Below are positions 7,760 through 18,800 of a DNA stretch of 20,074 bases, one piece after another. The position numbers were made by a program, and so were the translations under genes. Within the stretch, counting starts at the first letter, position 1. Every line of letters begins with the position of its first letter. Source of the stretch: an uncultured Anaerotruncus sp. (lineage in GTDB: Bacteria; Bacillota; Clostridia; Oscillospirales; Ruminococcaceae); contig NZ_CABUCJ010000040.1 of NCBI RefSeq assembly GCF_902490045.1, positions 1 to 20,074 of the forward strand, given 5' to 3'. The notes beneath the pieces were generated by a model. The model worked only from the letters and a program-made list of their open reading frames with translations. It was not told the DNA's origin and did not search any database.

Positions 7760-8308
7760 TCAATTCAAGACCGTGATGGTCATTTTCGCGCCCGCCGAAC
7801 CGACGTACTCCTCCGTTTGGGGGTCGTAGGCGTTGAATACAGCCGTCGCGAGGTACTCGCCCTTATCCAGCTCCACATCCAGCCTTGCCGTCTGGATGTG
7901 GTGGTTGGGCTCGATCAGCCCCGTCTCATAGATGAGCTCGCCCGTGTCGTCCAGCGTGATCTGCACCTGCATCAGGTACCGGTTGCCCGGCACGTTTTCA
8001 ATCTGGAGCGGCCCTTCCGATTTTCCGTCCGGAAAGGTCGGGGTCGCGTTGATCGAGATGTTGAACATCCCCTCGTCCACCACCCGGTTGAGCTCGGCGA
8101 TGATCTCATCCTCCGTCTTGTTCTCCAGCTGCCCGGCCAGCGCGGCCGTGTCCCGCACGACGCCGGACGGTCCCGCCTTCGGGGTGCGCAGCAGGATGAC
8201 CAGAAGGACCACAAGCGCCGCCGCGAGCAGCACGCAGGCCGCGAGCAGCAGCTTTTTGCCGCCGTCCGTCCGGGATTCCATCTTCTCTGGGGTTTTCAGT
8301 TCGTCCAT
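7760..8308 (-). CDS. Membrane-tethered extracytoplasmic protein, paralogue A
   Basis: A 182-aa protein with a short charged N-terminal tail, one membrane helix (about 20-41) and an extracytoplasmic domain of about 140 residues. The domain is a strand-rich segment with DEGMFNISIN, FPDGKSEG, IENVPGNRY, LDDTGELIY and GEYLATAVFNAYD. It is clearly homologous to the 177-aa protein at 9256-9789, over the whole domain. Asn-rich, Gly-Tyr and LDxTGExxY patterns suggest a beta-sandwich, but I recognise no characterised family and give no function. The start is uncertain: the ATG at 8308 has GGAAGG only one base away, and a Met at residue 10 is an alternative. It lies between the 214-aa subunit and the sortase substrate, so a role in assembling or holding the surface structure is an inference. 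Confidence 0.85.
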   Translation of the reverse strand: MDELKTPEKMESRTDGGKKLLLAACVLLAAALVVLLVILLRTPKAGPSGVVRDTAALAGQLENKTEDEIIAELNRVVDEGMFNISINATPTFPDGKSEGPLQIENVPGNRYLMQVQITLDDTGELIYETGLIEPNHHIQTARLDVELDKGEYLATAVFNAYDPQTEEYVGSAGAKMTITVLN

Positions 8309-8509
8309 GCCTTCCGACCCGCCTATCCTGTGATTTTTCTATCGAAACCGCCCTCCCGGGCGTGTGCTTCCAAATTTGGGGCGCGGGGAATTCCCCGCGG
8401 GCCAGGGTGTGCGTTCGTAAAAAGGGGGCCGGGGCCCCGCGCGGAGGATTTCCGCGCGGGGTTCCCGAAAAAATGTTTCATTGAAAGCGCAAACAGGTAT
8501 TCCCTCCGA
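8309..8509. repeat. Intergenic spacer with two GC-rich palindromes
   Basis: This 201-bp gap inside the surface operon has a perfect 18-bp palindrome CGCGGGGAATTCCCCGCG (8382-8399) and a hairpin with perfect 11-bp arms (8435-8445 with 8451-8461). Leftward, the hairpin is followed by a GC tract and then five T. It may partly terminate or protect the mRNA end of the upstream 214-aa gene and so set expression levels within the operon. Confidence 0.55.
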
Positions 8510-9154
8510 TTACGCGGCGGCGATCGTGTAGGTGACCTTGACGGCCAGCGCGCTGGCAGCGGAATCGCCCTTCGCGACGAAGCACTCGAGCGGGAGCATC
8601 TTCTTGACCGCTTCGGTAACTCCTTCAGCCGGAGCATTGACGGTCCAGTCGGCGGCGACCGGGTCGGTGATCTCGGAGTCGACGCTCACGCCGTTGATGT
8701 AGAGCACCAGCTGTTTCGCGGTCAGGTTGTTGTCGCCGGGCTTGTAGTCCGCGATGTTCAGCTTGCCGCCGCTCAGGGTCGGGCTACCGATCGCGGTCGG
8801 GGCCTGCAGCGACCAGCCATTCTGACCGGCAGAAGTGATGTTCGTCACCTTGACGGCGATCTTGCCCTTGTTCTCGATGCGGTACTCGGTCGGCTCGGCG
8901 GCGGAACCGTCGGCGCCGTAGCCGTACATGGCAACGGAGAGAGGTACGGAAACATTGATCTGGGAGTTCAGGTCGGGGTTGGTCGCGTCCTTGTCGACCG
9001 TGAGGTTAAAAGAGGTGTTCGCGCTGTACTTGCCGTTCGCGTCCGGGCTGATCTGGGTGGGCTCCGCCATGCTGGTTTCGCCGGCCGCGAAAGCGGAGAT
9101 GCTCAGGGTCAGGACGATGGATACCGCGAGAAGTGCTGCTAACATTTTTTTCAT
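8510..9154 (-). CDS. Exported 214-aa surface subunit with YGYGADGS domain
   Basis: A 214-aa exported protein with a clear signal peptide (residues 1-23, MKKMLAALLAVSIVLTLSIS then AFA) and a single mature domain. Strand-like segments are visible: KYSANTSFNLTVDK (42-55), INVSVPLSVAM (66-76), then YGYGADGS (77-84), YRIENKGKIAVKVTNI (91-106) and a C-terminal LAVKVTYTIAAA. The same order and motifs make up the C-terminal domain of the giant protein (about 9807-10310), which has YGYGADGS, the IxN and VTxL motifs, FIAKGE-like and VTYT endings. There is no membrane or sorting tail, so it must be held by other proteins or released. AGGAGGT lies well spaced before the ATG. Hairpins after the gene hint at higher expression than its neighbours. 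Family not recognised; a repeating or partner subunit is an inference. Confidence 0.9.
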   Translation of the reverse strand: MKKMLAALLAVSIVLTLSISAFAAGETSMAEPTQISPDANGKYSANTSFNLTVDKDATNPDLNSQINVSVPLSVAMYGYGADGSAAEPTEYRIENKGKIAVKVTNITSAGQNGWSLQAPTAIGSPTLSGGKLNIADYKPGDNNLTAKQLVLYINGVSVDSEITDPVAADWTVNAPAEGVTEAVKKMLPLECFVAKGDSAASALAVKVTYTIAAA

Positions 9155-9255
9155 GATTTTTGACCTCCTGATGTTGATATGATATGGGTTTTATAATGAC
9201 GTTTTATGGATGCCCGTTTCGCTCGCATTCCCCCTTCTGCCGGATGACGGCCGCC

Positions 9256-9789
9256 TCAGCCTCCCACTTCCAGTTGGATTTTCGCGGCGGCCTGGCCGAC
9301 GCGGGTGTGCGCCTCATCCTGCGCGTAGGCGGTAAATACCGCGGTCGCGTAATAGAAACCCTCGGGCAGCTCCTCGTCGAGCCTGATTTTCTGTATGTAT
9401 TGGCCCGGCTTGATGCCCTTGGATTGGTAAACGGTTTCTCCGGTGTCGTCCAGAACGATCGACACCGTCATGTTGTAGCGGTTCCCCGGGACGTTCTCGA
9501 TGTTTGCGACGCCCTCGCTCCGCCCGTCCGGGAAGGTGATGTAGGAATTGATCGCGATGTTGAACATGCCCTCGTCCACCACCCGGTTGAGCTCGGCAAT
9601 GACCTCCTCCTCGCTCTTTCCCGGCAGCGCGCCGGTCAGCGCGCTCACGTCAAAGAAGCTGTTCTCCTGCTGGTTCCTTCGCCACCAGAAGAACCCCCCG
9701 GCCGCGGCCGCGACCAGGATCGCCGCAAGCGCGGCGGCAAGCCATGCGCGCCCCCGCCTTTTCCGCGGGGCGCCTTCGGTCTCGTTCAT
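9256..9789 (-). CDS. Membrane-tethered extracytoplasmic protein, paralogue B
   Basis: A 177-aa protein with a basic N-terminal tail (RKRRGR), one membrane helix (about 16-36) followed by WWRR, and an extracytoplasmic domain of about 130 residues. It shares with paralogue A the motifs AELNRVVDEGMFNI, FPDG(K/R)SEG, IENVPGNRY, LDDTGE and ATAVF-AY. A 56-bp DNA stretch (9547-9602) matches paralogue A (8048-8103) at 52 positions, so the duplication is recent or kept by gene conversion. It starts 14 bp after the giant gene, and the AGGAGGTGA ribosome binding site overlaps the giant gene's stop, so the two are almost surely co-transcribed and perhaps coupled. No named family recognised; a tether, chaperone or platform for the giant protein is possible. 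Confidence 0.9.
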   Translation of the reverse strand: MNETEGAPRKRRGRAWLAAALAAILVAAAAGGFFWWRRNQQENSFFDVSALTGALPGKSEEEVIAELNRVVDEGMFNIAINSYITFPDGRSEGVANIENVPGNRYNMTVSIVLDDTGETVYQSKGIKPGQYIQKIRLDEELPEGFYYATAVFTAYAQDEAHTRVGQAAAKIQLEVGG

Positions 9790-9803
9790 TTCACATCACC
9801 TCC

Positions 9804-12800
9804 TCAGCTCACGCTCTCGGGCGAGACGCCCACCGTGTAGGTCACCTCGGCGAGCTGCTTCCCAGTCGTGCTGTCCTCGCCCTTGGCGATGTAGCTTTCG
9901 ATCGCGATCGGGTAGGAGACCCACGCCCCTTCGGACGCCGCCCCCTTGATCGCCCATCCGGTGAAGTCCGCGCCCGCCGTCCAGCTCCCGCCCGCGGCGG
10001 CGGTCGTGATCTGCCGGTCGTTCAGCCGCAGCGTCGCCTGCCCGTGGGACATCTGGTTTTTGTTGACCTTGTAGGTCCTGTCCGCGCCCTCCACGAAGGA
10101 GGACGGGTCCATGAGCCGGAAATCCGCGGCGGCTTTCGCCGTCAGGCCGGTCACCTTGATCGGGAAGTTGGAGCCGTTCTGGATGCCGTAGTTCGTCGGG
10201 ACCGCCACCGAGCCGTCCGCGCCGTAGCCGTAGGACTGCACGGCGAGCGGCAGGGTCGCGTTGATCGCCGCGGGCTGCATCAGGAATTTGACCTCGGCGG
10301 CGCTGGAGGATTTTTCCGCCTCCGTGCCGCCGTCCAGCAACGACAGGGTCATGCCCAGCGTGCCGATATGCCGTTCCGCGATCGCGTTGCCGTTGTAGAG
10401 ATTGATGAAGAAGTTGTGCGTCCCGCCGGCGGCTACATCCGATTTATGGCTGGTCTCGGGAGAGATAGGTACATAGCTATTCTCCTCGTAATACTGGAAC
10501 ACAATGTTGGACATCGCATCCGTACTCCCCCAAGTGGTACGATTGATTTGGGTGGTAACATAATCCGAGCCAGCCCACCCGATGTCGAACCCGTCGTCCG
10601 CCGTGTACTGGTAGCTCCCCACCTGCAGCTTCACGGCACTGTCGTATCCGCTGTGAACCGTGAAGCTCACCGCGTCGTTCGGCACCATAGCCGTTACCTC
10701 AGGCAGGGTGGTCAGCGCGTCGCGGCCCTCGCCGTAAGCAAGCTCCCAGAGGGAGAGCACCGCCGGGTCGCTTCGCAGGGTTTCCTCGCTCGCGCCAGTA
10801 CCGTACACCGCTTCGACCTGGTATTCGCCCGCGCCGTCCGCGAGCGTCGGCGTGAAGGAGACGGTCACCGTATTGGGGTCGTCCGCCGATGTTACCGCTT
10901 TGACCTCGCTGCCTACATAGGCTTTCTTCGTCTTGTTGAAGATGCGGTAGCCCGTCGGGGTGTCTCCCGCCGTTGTGATGGTAAAGGACGCCGCGTCTCC
11001 CAGCTTCACGAACGTGTCGGCCGGCTGGGCTGTGATCGAACGCTTTGCGCCCAGCTCGAGAATCCTCTTGTCGGAGGCGTTCGTGACCAGCGCAAAATTG
11101 ATGTCGCGCGCCAGTTCGAATTTACCGGTCTCGCCAGCCGCGTCCGTCGTCACCCCCTCCGCGAAGGAAACCACCGCGCGGCCCGCCTTGAAGATGCTTT
11201 CATCGCGGTCCATGTCAAGCGGGATGCACGCCTCGGAGGGCAGGGATCCGGTCACGTTGATCGTCTTGTCGCCTTTCAGATAGACCGTCTGGTCCGCATC
11301 GAACGAGGTTGCCTCGCCGCGCAGATTCAGCGTGCCCCCCTGGTAGATTCCGGCGGGGCCTCCTTCCGTTGTGTTGCCCCTCAAAGTCAGATTCTCAGCG
11401 GTCACGGTGCCCGAGGCGATATGAATGCCGCCTCCCATTTCACTGAAGAGGCTGTATGTAAGCTCTACCGCGTTGTCCGCGACGACGCAGTTTTTCAGCG
11501 TGGCCTCTCCGCCATCGACCAAGAGGCCCGTGCCCATGTTTCCCCAAATGCTCCCGCCGGTGATCTCCGCTTTCGCCCCTCGCAATAGCATGATCCCGGC
11601 GCCGTAAAGCCCATCGTTCCCGCAGATTTCGCCGGCCGTCATTTTGAAGGAGGAATTATCGCTCATAGCGATACCGCCCGTAGTAAACTGGCTTGTTCCA
11701 CCGTTTCCGGTGACCTTTCCGCCGTTGATTACAACCGATGCGGGTGTGGGGGTGTATTCTCCACCCAGTGCCCTGCCGTAGGCGTAGATCGCGCCTTGGG
11801 TTCCACCCAAAACACCTTCGTTATTTTGCAGGACCGCGCCCTCATTGAGGAACAATGCGCCCCCCTCTAATCTGATGGCAGGCGCGCCCGCTATGCCCTC
11901 GGCGACGACCGAGGGTTTTCCGGAGGTGATCGCGCGGCGGTGGCCGTCGATCGTAATATTTTCGAGCGTCAGGCTTCCGCCCTCTTTGATCAAAAAGATC
12001 AGGCCAGTATTGCTGACAACAGTAAATCCAGTTGGCGGATTCGTCGGTTTGGAGTAGCGCCGGATGGTCACCGGCGCGCCCGCGTCGTACGTCTTGCCGT
12101 CGGCATAGCAGTACCTGCCGTTCAACTCGACCGCCGAATCGATCGTCACATCAGCGACGATGTAGAGGGTGTTCGCGTTGTTCGAGTTCATCTGCTGGTA
12201 TGCCATGCCCAGCGTCCTGACCGCCTGCGCCGGGCTTGCACCCGTATTCGCATCATTGCCGGAAGAACCGTTCAGGTAGACCGCGCCCTTGGCCGTGAGC
12301 ACCAGGCTGTTTCCATTCGCGCTCAGGTAGAACGCCGCCGACACCGCGTCGCTGAGGGTGTACTTCGGCATTTCCACCGCCGCGGTCGGCGTCGCGGAGT
12401 AGGTTACCACGGCGCGGTTTTCCTCTGCGCTCGCGCTGTCGATGCCGATTGTCAGGGCGGCGTCTCCAATGGTGCTGCCCGGCACGCTGATGACCTTGCC
12501 CGCGCCGTTCAGGTAGACCTCGCCCGAGATCGACGGGCCGCCGCTCAGATTGAGCGCCGTTCCGCTGTGGTAGACCGCCGCGCCCTGTGACGCTTTCATA
12601 TTCGCGATCGTACCGCCGGTCATCGTCAGGGTCCCCGAACCGCTCGTCGCCACCGCGCCGCCGTTCCCGGAGGGGTTGTGATTGTCCCTGAGGACCGCGC
12701 CGCTCTGGACGAGCACCGTTCCGCCGCTGACCGAGATCAGCGGGGCCGCCGCCTCCACGGCCGGGGCCCGGACAGTGTCCTTGCCCTGCGTGACCGGGGC

Positions 12801-15800
12801 GCTGTGCCCGTCGACCGTGAGGCCCTCGGCGAGCGTCAGCGTACCGCCCGTGACGTTGATGAGGGTATCCGTATTGCTCTGCGTCGTGAAGGCATCCGGT
12901 TTGGAATACCGCTTGATTGTCACCGGGCCGCCCGCGTCAACCGTCGTACCGCCCTCGGCGTAGCTTCTGCCCAGCGCGATCGTACCGCTGACCGTCACCG
13001 GGTTCACCACGTAGATGGTTCCGCCGCCCGTACCCGCCAGCTTTTGGTAGGCCTCTTGGAGCGTCCTGACCGCCTTGGAGGGTTCGGTGCCGTCGCCGCC
13101 GGCCGCCGCGTTCCCGTCGACATAGATGCCGCCCTTTTCCTGCAGCTCGAAGATTTTGGTGTCGTCAGTCCTCCGCGCGAGTTTATAGAGCGGTGCGACA
13201 TCGTCCGAAAGGGTGTACTTCGCCAGCTCGGTGCTGAGATTCGCGCTGGTCGGCGCGCTGGTATAAGTTACGACCGCGCGTGCGTTTTCCGCGTCGTCCA
13301 TATCGAGGCTGAGCCGTGTGCCGGCGCTGCCGCTGACGCCGACTGTTTTGCCCGCGCCGAGGTAGACGCCGCCCGAAACAGTGGCCGCGGATTTTACGTT
13401 GAAGGTTCCGTTCTGGTAGACCGCGCCGCCCAGCTTCGCTGTGGTATTCGCGATCGTACCGGCGTTCAGGTTGAAGGTTCCGCCGTCGACGCGCACCGCG
13501 CCGCCGTTTCCGGAGGTCGTGTTGTTTTGCAGCGTGGCGCCCGCGTTCATGTTGACCGTGCCGCCGTTCACCCGGATGATCGAGCCCGCCGCCGTAAAGC
13601 CGATGTCCTGGCTGTGGCGGCCTTCGATCGTGATGGCGTCAAGGTTCAGTTCCGCGTTCGCCGGCACGACGATCATGTCCCCGTAGTAGGGAGCAAATTC
13701 GTCCTTGCCCGCGACCGAGAAGCCGGAGTAGCGGCGCAGGGACTTGCCGGCGGGAAGGGTCCAGCTTTCCGTGCCGCTGACGGTCACGGGGCCGGAGATG
13801 TAGATCGCCGTGCTGCCCGCCGCTTCCAATTTGGCGCTGGCAGCCGCAAAGTTGTTGAACGCCTTGTCGGGCGTGCTGCCGTCCCCGGAGGCGCTCTTGG
13901 TGCCGTCGAGGAAGATGACCGTCTGAACGCCGATCTGATCGTCCGCCGACCGTCCGAGGATCGCGCCCGTCTTGTTCGTATAGAAATGGCTCAACGCGGT
14001 CCAGGCGCCGCCGGAAGGATAGTCGCCGCCGCTCTCCACCACGTTGTTCCCCGCGGCAAAGGCCGTCGCCAGAGAAACCTCATACTGCCGGGAGGTCTGC
14101 GTGATTGAGTTATGCAGCTTAATCGGATAGGAGGTTCCGGAGAGGTAAATATCGTCGGAGATGTCCGCGCCGCCGCCCTGCAGGATGAAGTTGGGCGAAG
14201 CCACATAGATTCCTGCGCCCTGTCCGCCTGAATAGAGGGTGTTTCCGGAAATCCGCCCGCGGGTCGCGGTCAGTTGGGCATTCGCTCCGGTGAGATAGAC
14301 GCCCGCGCCATACCGGCCCCTGTTGCCCGTAATGCCCGTGCCCTGCAGCGTGACGGTACTGTAGTTCCCTATGTACATGCCGCCGCCGTTATTGCTTCCT
14401 GATGCTCCGGCCTTATTCTCCGAAATGGAGCCGCCGTTCAGGTCCACGGCCGCGGTTTTGCTGGATGTACCCAATACGCAGATGCCGCCGCCGTAACTGG
14501 AATTGGCGGTATTCTGGGAAATGGAACCGCTGTTGAACGTCAGGACGCCGCTGTTGACATAGACGCCGCCTCCGGAATAGGTCGCCGTGTTGCCGGAAAT
14601 CGATCCGCTGTTAATTGTCAGGGAAGAACCGCTCCCGATATACGCGCCGCCACCGTAACCCGTGGCAGTGGTCGTGTTTCCGGTAATGCTTGTGCCGCCG
14701 AGCGTCGCGCTTCCGTTATAGACATAGAGGCCCGCGCCGTATTTGGCCTGGTTTGAACCCGAGATCGAACCGCCGTTCAACGCTGCGGTCGCACCGTTAT
14801 ACAGGTAGACGCCGCCGCCGCCATAGCTCGACGAGGTCCCGGTGACCTTGTTCCCGGTTATCGCCGCGCTGCCGCTCATCGTGAAAGGACGGTAGTTCGC
14901 CGCGACGCCGCCCCCGCCGCTCGTTGCCGTATTGTTGGAAATCGTGCCGCCGGTCATGTTGAACGCCGACGTCCCCGAGGCGGAGCCGTTTAAATAGACG
15001 CCGCCGCCGTAGGACGCGCCGGTATTGTTGGAGATCGTGCCAGCCGACATGTTGAAGATGGTCTGCGAACCGGAAATGATTACTCCGCTGCCCTTGTTGC
15101 CGCTGATCGTACCGCCGGACATGGCGCAAGCCCGCTTGGTACTCAGGTAAAGGCCCGGCAGGGAGTTATCGGAAATTTTCCCGCCGGTCATATTGAAAGC
15201 CGCGTCTCCCAAGCTGGAATTGATATATACAGCGCCGTTGGTGGTAGTGCCGGAGGAAAGATTGCCGGATATATCCGCATTGCCTGAGATGGTGATCTCC
15301 GGTTTGGCACTGCTGGAGGAAAGCGAGACATAGATGCCGGGCCCGTTGATACTGGAACCCGCGCTGCCGTTCCCTGAAATTTTTCCGCCCGAAACGGTCA
15401 ATTTTGTATAACCGCCAACATAAACGCCATTCGTGTTCCCACTAATTTCTCCTCCGCTGATATTCGCAGTCACAGAGGAAGAGGAGCGGAGCGAGATGCC
15501 CCGGCCGTTCAGGACTGAAGATGAAGACCCCGTTTTGACGTTCCCGGAGATCTTTCCGTCGGTCATCTCAAAGCTGCCGTACCAGAGATCCACTCCCCCG
15601 CCCGGATTGTTAATGATCTGGGCGCCCTTTTTGATAATCAGTTTTATTGCATTGGAATTCTGGGCGGCTACGATTGGGTCCGCCATTGCTGTGAAGGCGT
15701 CCTTGTTTCCATCGAGGATGATATCCTCCAATGTCAGCGTACCCGTGTAGGAGATCATTTCACCTGTAAACCCGGACATCCGCCGAATGATGGGGGTCCA

Positions 15801-18800
15801 TGTATCAGTGCCGTTCGTCACCTCGCCCATCCGAAGCGTTTCACCCGTACTTTTATAGGTCGCGCACAGGAAAATGATCGCGTCCTTGCCTTTTTGCCGC
15901 GCTTTTTCCTTCGCCTCTGCCAGGGTCGCGACCGCGTCGGTCGGGCTTTCGCCCGTGTGCGCGCCGGTTGTAATGCCAGGATGCCAATAGACGTTTTTGC
16001 CGCCCGCCAGAATGTCGTTTCCGGATATTGTAAGCGACACCGTGACCGCGCTGGTTTCATCAAGCACAAACTTTCCGCTTGTCAGATACTGCCCCGCGGG
16101 AACCGCCGCGGTACCCGCCACAACCGTTTTGCCGATCAGGTTGTCGGTAACCGTCAGCGTATGGTTTCCCGTACCGGTCAGGGAATCCGTCAGTGTAATC
16201 GGGCAGTCCGCCGCCGCCAGCACGATATTTCCGCCGAGGGTAAAGCCTCCGCCCATTGCAAACCTTGTCCCGTTCACATAGACGCCTTTCCCCCCGGCTT
16301 TTGCGACATTGTCCTGGATAACCGCACTGCCGCTCAGTTCAAAAGTTCCTCCGGCATCCACATAGACGCCGCCGCCATAAGCTGTCTGGTTGGCACTAAT
16401 GGTGCCCCCGGTCATGATAAAGGAGGCATTTTGGGCGTAGACGCCGCCGCCCTTCGCGCTGGAGGTATCATAGTAGGTCGTGTTACCATTGATAACGCCT
16501 CCCGACATGGTAAACGTTCCGCCGGTCATATAGACGCCGCCACAATCATCGGAAGAGTTATTGCTGATTTCCCCGCCGGTCATCACAAAGGTTCCGCCCT
16601 CGATTTTAACCGCGCCGTCATTGTTGTCGACCTTGTTATAGCTGATCTTCGCCCCTTCTTTCATTTCAAAGGAGCCGGACGTCATCCAGACGTTTCCTCT
16701 TTCTGTGGCATTCCCCGTGTTGTTGCTGCTCGCATTGCCAATGACGCTGCCGTTTTCCAACACAAGGGTTCCGCCGCTTATCTTGACGGCTGAATTCCTA
16801 CGGTAAAGCCTCTGCAAAACCACGCCCGAACCGAGCGTCAGGGTACCTCCCGCAGCCTCTGCCAATGCATCGATCGAACAGTTCTCATTTTGTCCGCCAT
16901 CAATGACGACGCCCTTGATTGTCAGGTTCCCTGTCCCGCTGGTTTTGATCAGCGCGGCGGGGCTGAAGCTGCCGCCGTTATACTGCCGGATGATCGCGCC
17001 CGGGAGGTCGGACAGATCCCAAGTATGCGTTCCGCTTGTGACGTTCACCGTATCGCAGACATAAATCGCGGGCTCCGAATCGGCATCCGCGCTTACCAAT
17101 TCCCGCAGGGCCGCAGCGGCGCCGTCCACCCCGTCAACAGTCTTTTTCGCCGTAGTCGGAGTAGAGCCATCGTTGTTGTTATTTCCGTTTTGGCCGTCCA
17201 CATAAACCGCTTTTGCCAGCAGGACCAGGTCCTTTCCAAGTCCTCCAACGACATATCCGGCCTCTGCGGATACAAAATTTGCGGCATATCCAGAAACGTC
17301 CGTCATTCCGGTTCCCGGGGTGACCATAACCTGCCCCGATTTTTGGGAAACGGAAGACTTTATCGGAAACTGTTTTCCAGTTGTCGGGGCTTTCGTCAAC
17401 TGGATCGGGGCATTTGCTCCCACACTGATAACATCCGAAATGGTTGCGTTCTCCCCGTCAAGTTCAAATTTTCCTGATCCGCTGACTCCGGTTGTGTTGC
17501 CCGTAATCGAACCGCCCTGCATGGCAAAAGTCCCATAAGTCGTCGTCGAACCGGAAGTCGTCGAAGTGGTGTTGACGCCTGTGCCGTTGCCCGAAATGAG
17601 GCCTCCCGTCATAGTGAAGGTCCCGCCCTTTATTCCTACGCCATAATAATAACTTGAAATGTCTTGAATGGCGCCCCCATTCATTCGGAAACTGCCGCCG
17701 GTCATATTAATACCGCCCTGGCCAAAATCCGGAACAAACGATGCTATTTTGCTTCCGGCATTCATCGTCAGGCTGCCGCCGCTGACCGCCACAGCGATCC
17801 CCTTGCCGTTTTGAAGCGTCGCCCCATTTCCCAAAACGAGATTCCCGTTGCTCAAATTGATCATATTGGTGGCGCTGATATTTTTGCCGTCAAGCGTGAT
17901 ATTTTCCAGCGTCAGAGTGCGCCCGCTCGTGCCGATCTGGATCAGGTCCCCGGTATATCCGGCGTTGCGCGCCAAGCTGGCGGACGGATACTCCGCGGCC
18001 GGGAGCGACCATGTCTGCGTGGATGAGATCACGACCGGGCTTCCGGTAATCCGAATTTCACCCGATCCTTTCAGGTTGCTGTTTTTCAGGATTTCCGCGG
18101 CGCGGTGGAACGTCTTGACCGCGTTGGCCGCCGTATCGCCGTTTTTCGCATCGTCTCCGGTCCCGGAGAGGTAGACTCCTCCCGTATAGGTCGGCAGATC
18201 GTATGCCTCGATGGTGTTGGCAGCGCCTGTCTTCACGCGCAGGCCGCGTCCCTGATTTTCAATGCCGAAATGGGCGAGCGCGTCCGCACCCGCAATCCCC
18301 GTGCAGGTCACCACGCTGACCGGATCCATCGATGAAAACGCGTCGGAAAGCAGCAGGCCGTACTGTGTCCCCTCCGCCGGCGCCGCCGCAAGCTGGACGG
18401 GGCTGGAAGCCGTCGTTTCAAAGCGGATCAGCGCCTCGTTTTCCATCCGCACGCCCGCGTTAATCGCAACCGTGCCGCCTGCAAGGTTGATGAGCGCGGC
18501 CTTTTCAGCTTCGCTTCCGCTGTAGACGCCGCCGGCATCCAGAGTTATATTCGACAGGGACAGCACACGACCGCTGCCGATCGTAAAGATCGGCGAGGTA
18601 TGGTTATACCGGACCAGCCTCGCGTTTTTTCCATCAAAACTGTTCGAGACGGAATTCTGCTCAATCTCCCAGTTGGCCACGTTGTAAATCGTCCCGCCGT
18701 CCATCACCAAATCCAGCGCCATCTGAAGAGTCAGAACGGGAGAATTCTTTGATCCGTCTCCCGTCAGACTGCCGCCGGTAACGGAGCCGTCCGGACTGCT

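Noticed and set aside
7541..9142. Large plus-strand frame opposite the small surface genes
   Set aside because: Its translation has no recognisable domain, and the minus-strand genes have signal peptides, ribosome binding sites and paralogy.
9744..11588. Plus-strand frames opposite the giant gene, here and at 12678-14108
   Set aside because: Arg/His/Val-rich mirror images of the repetitive beta-helix frame, with no supported start.
14000..15990. CRISPR-like array in the repeat-dense part of the giant gene
   Set aside because: The repeats are diverged, in frame with one long protein, and encode GGGVY/ISGN rungs; there are no constant repeats or spacers.
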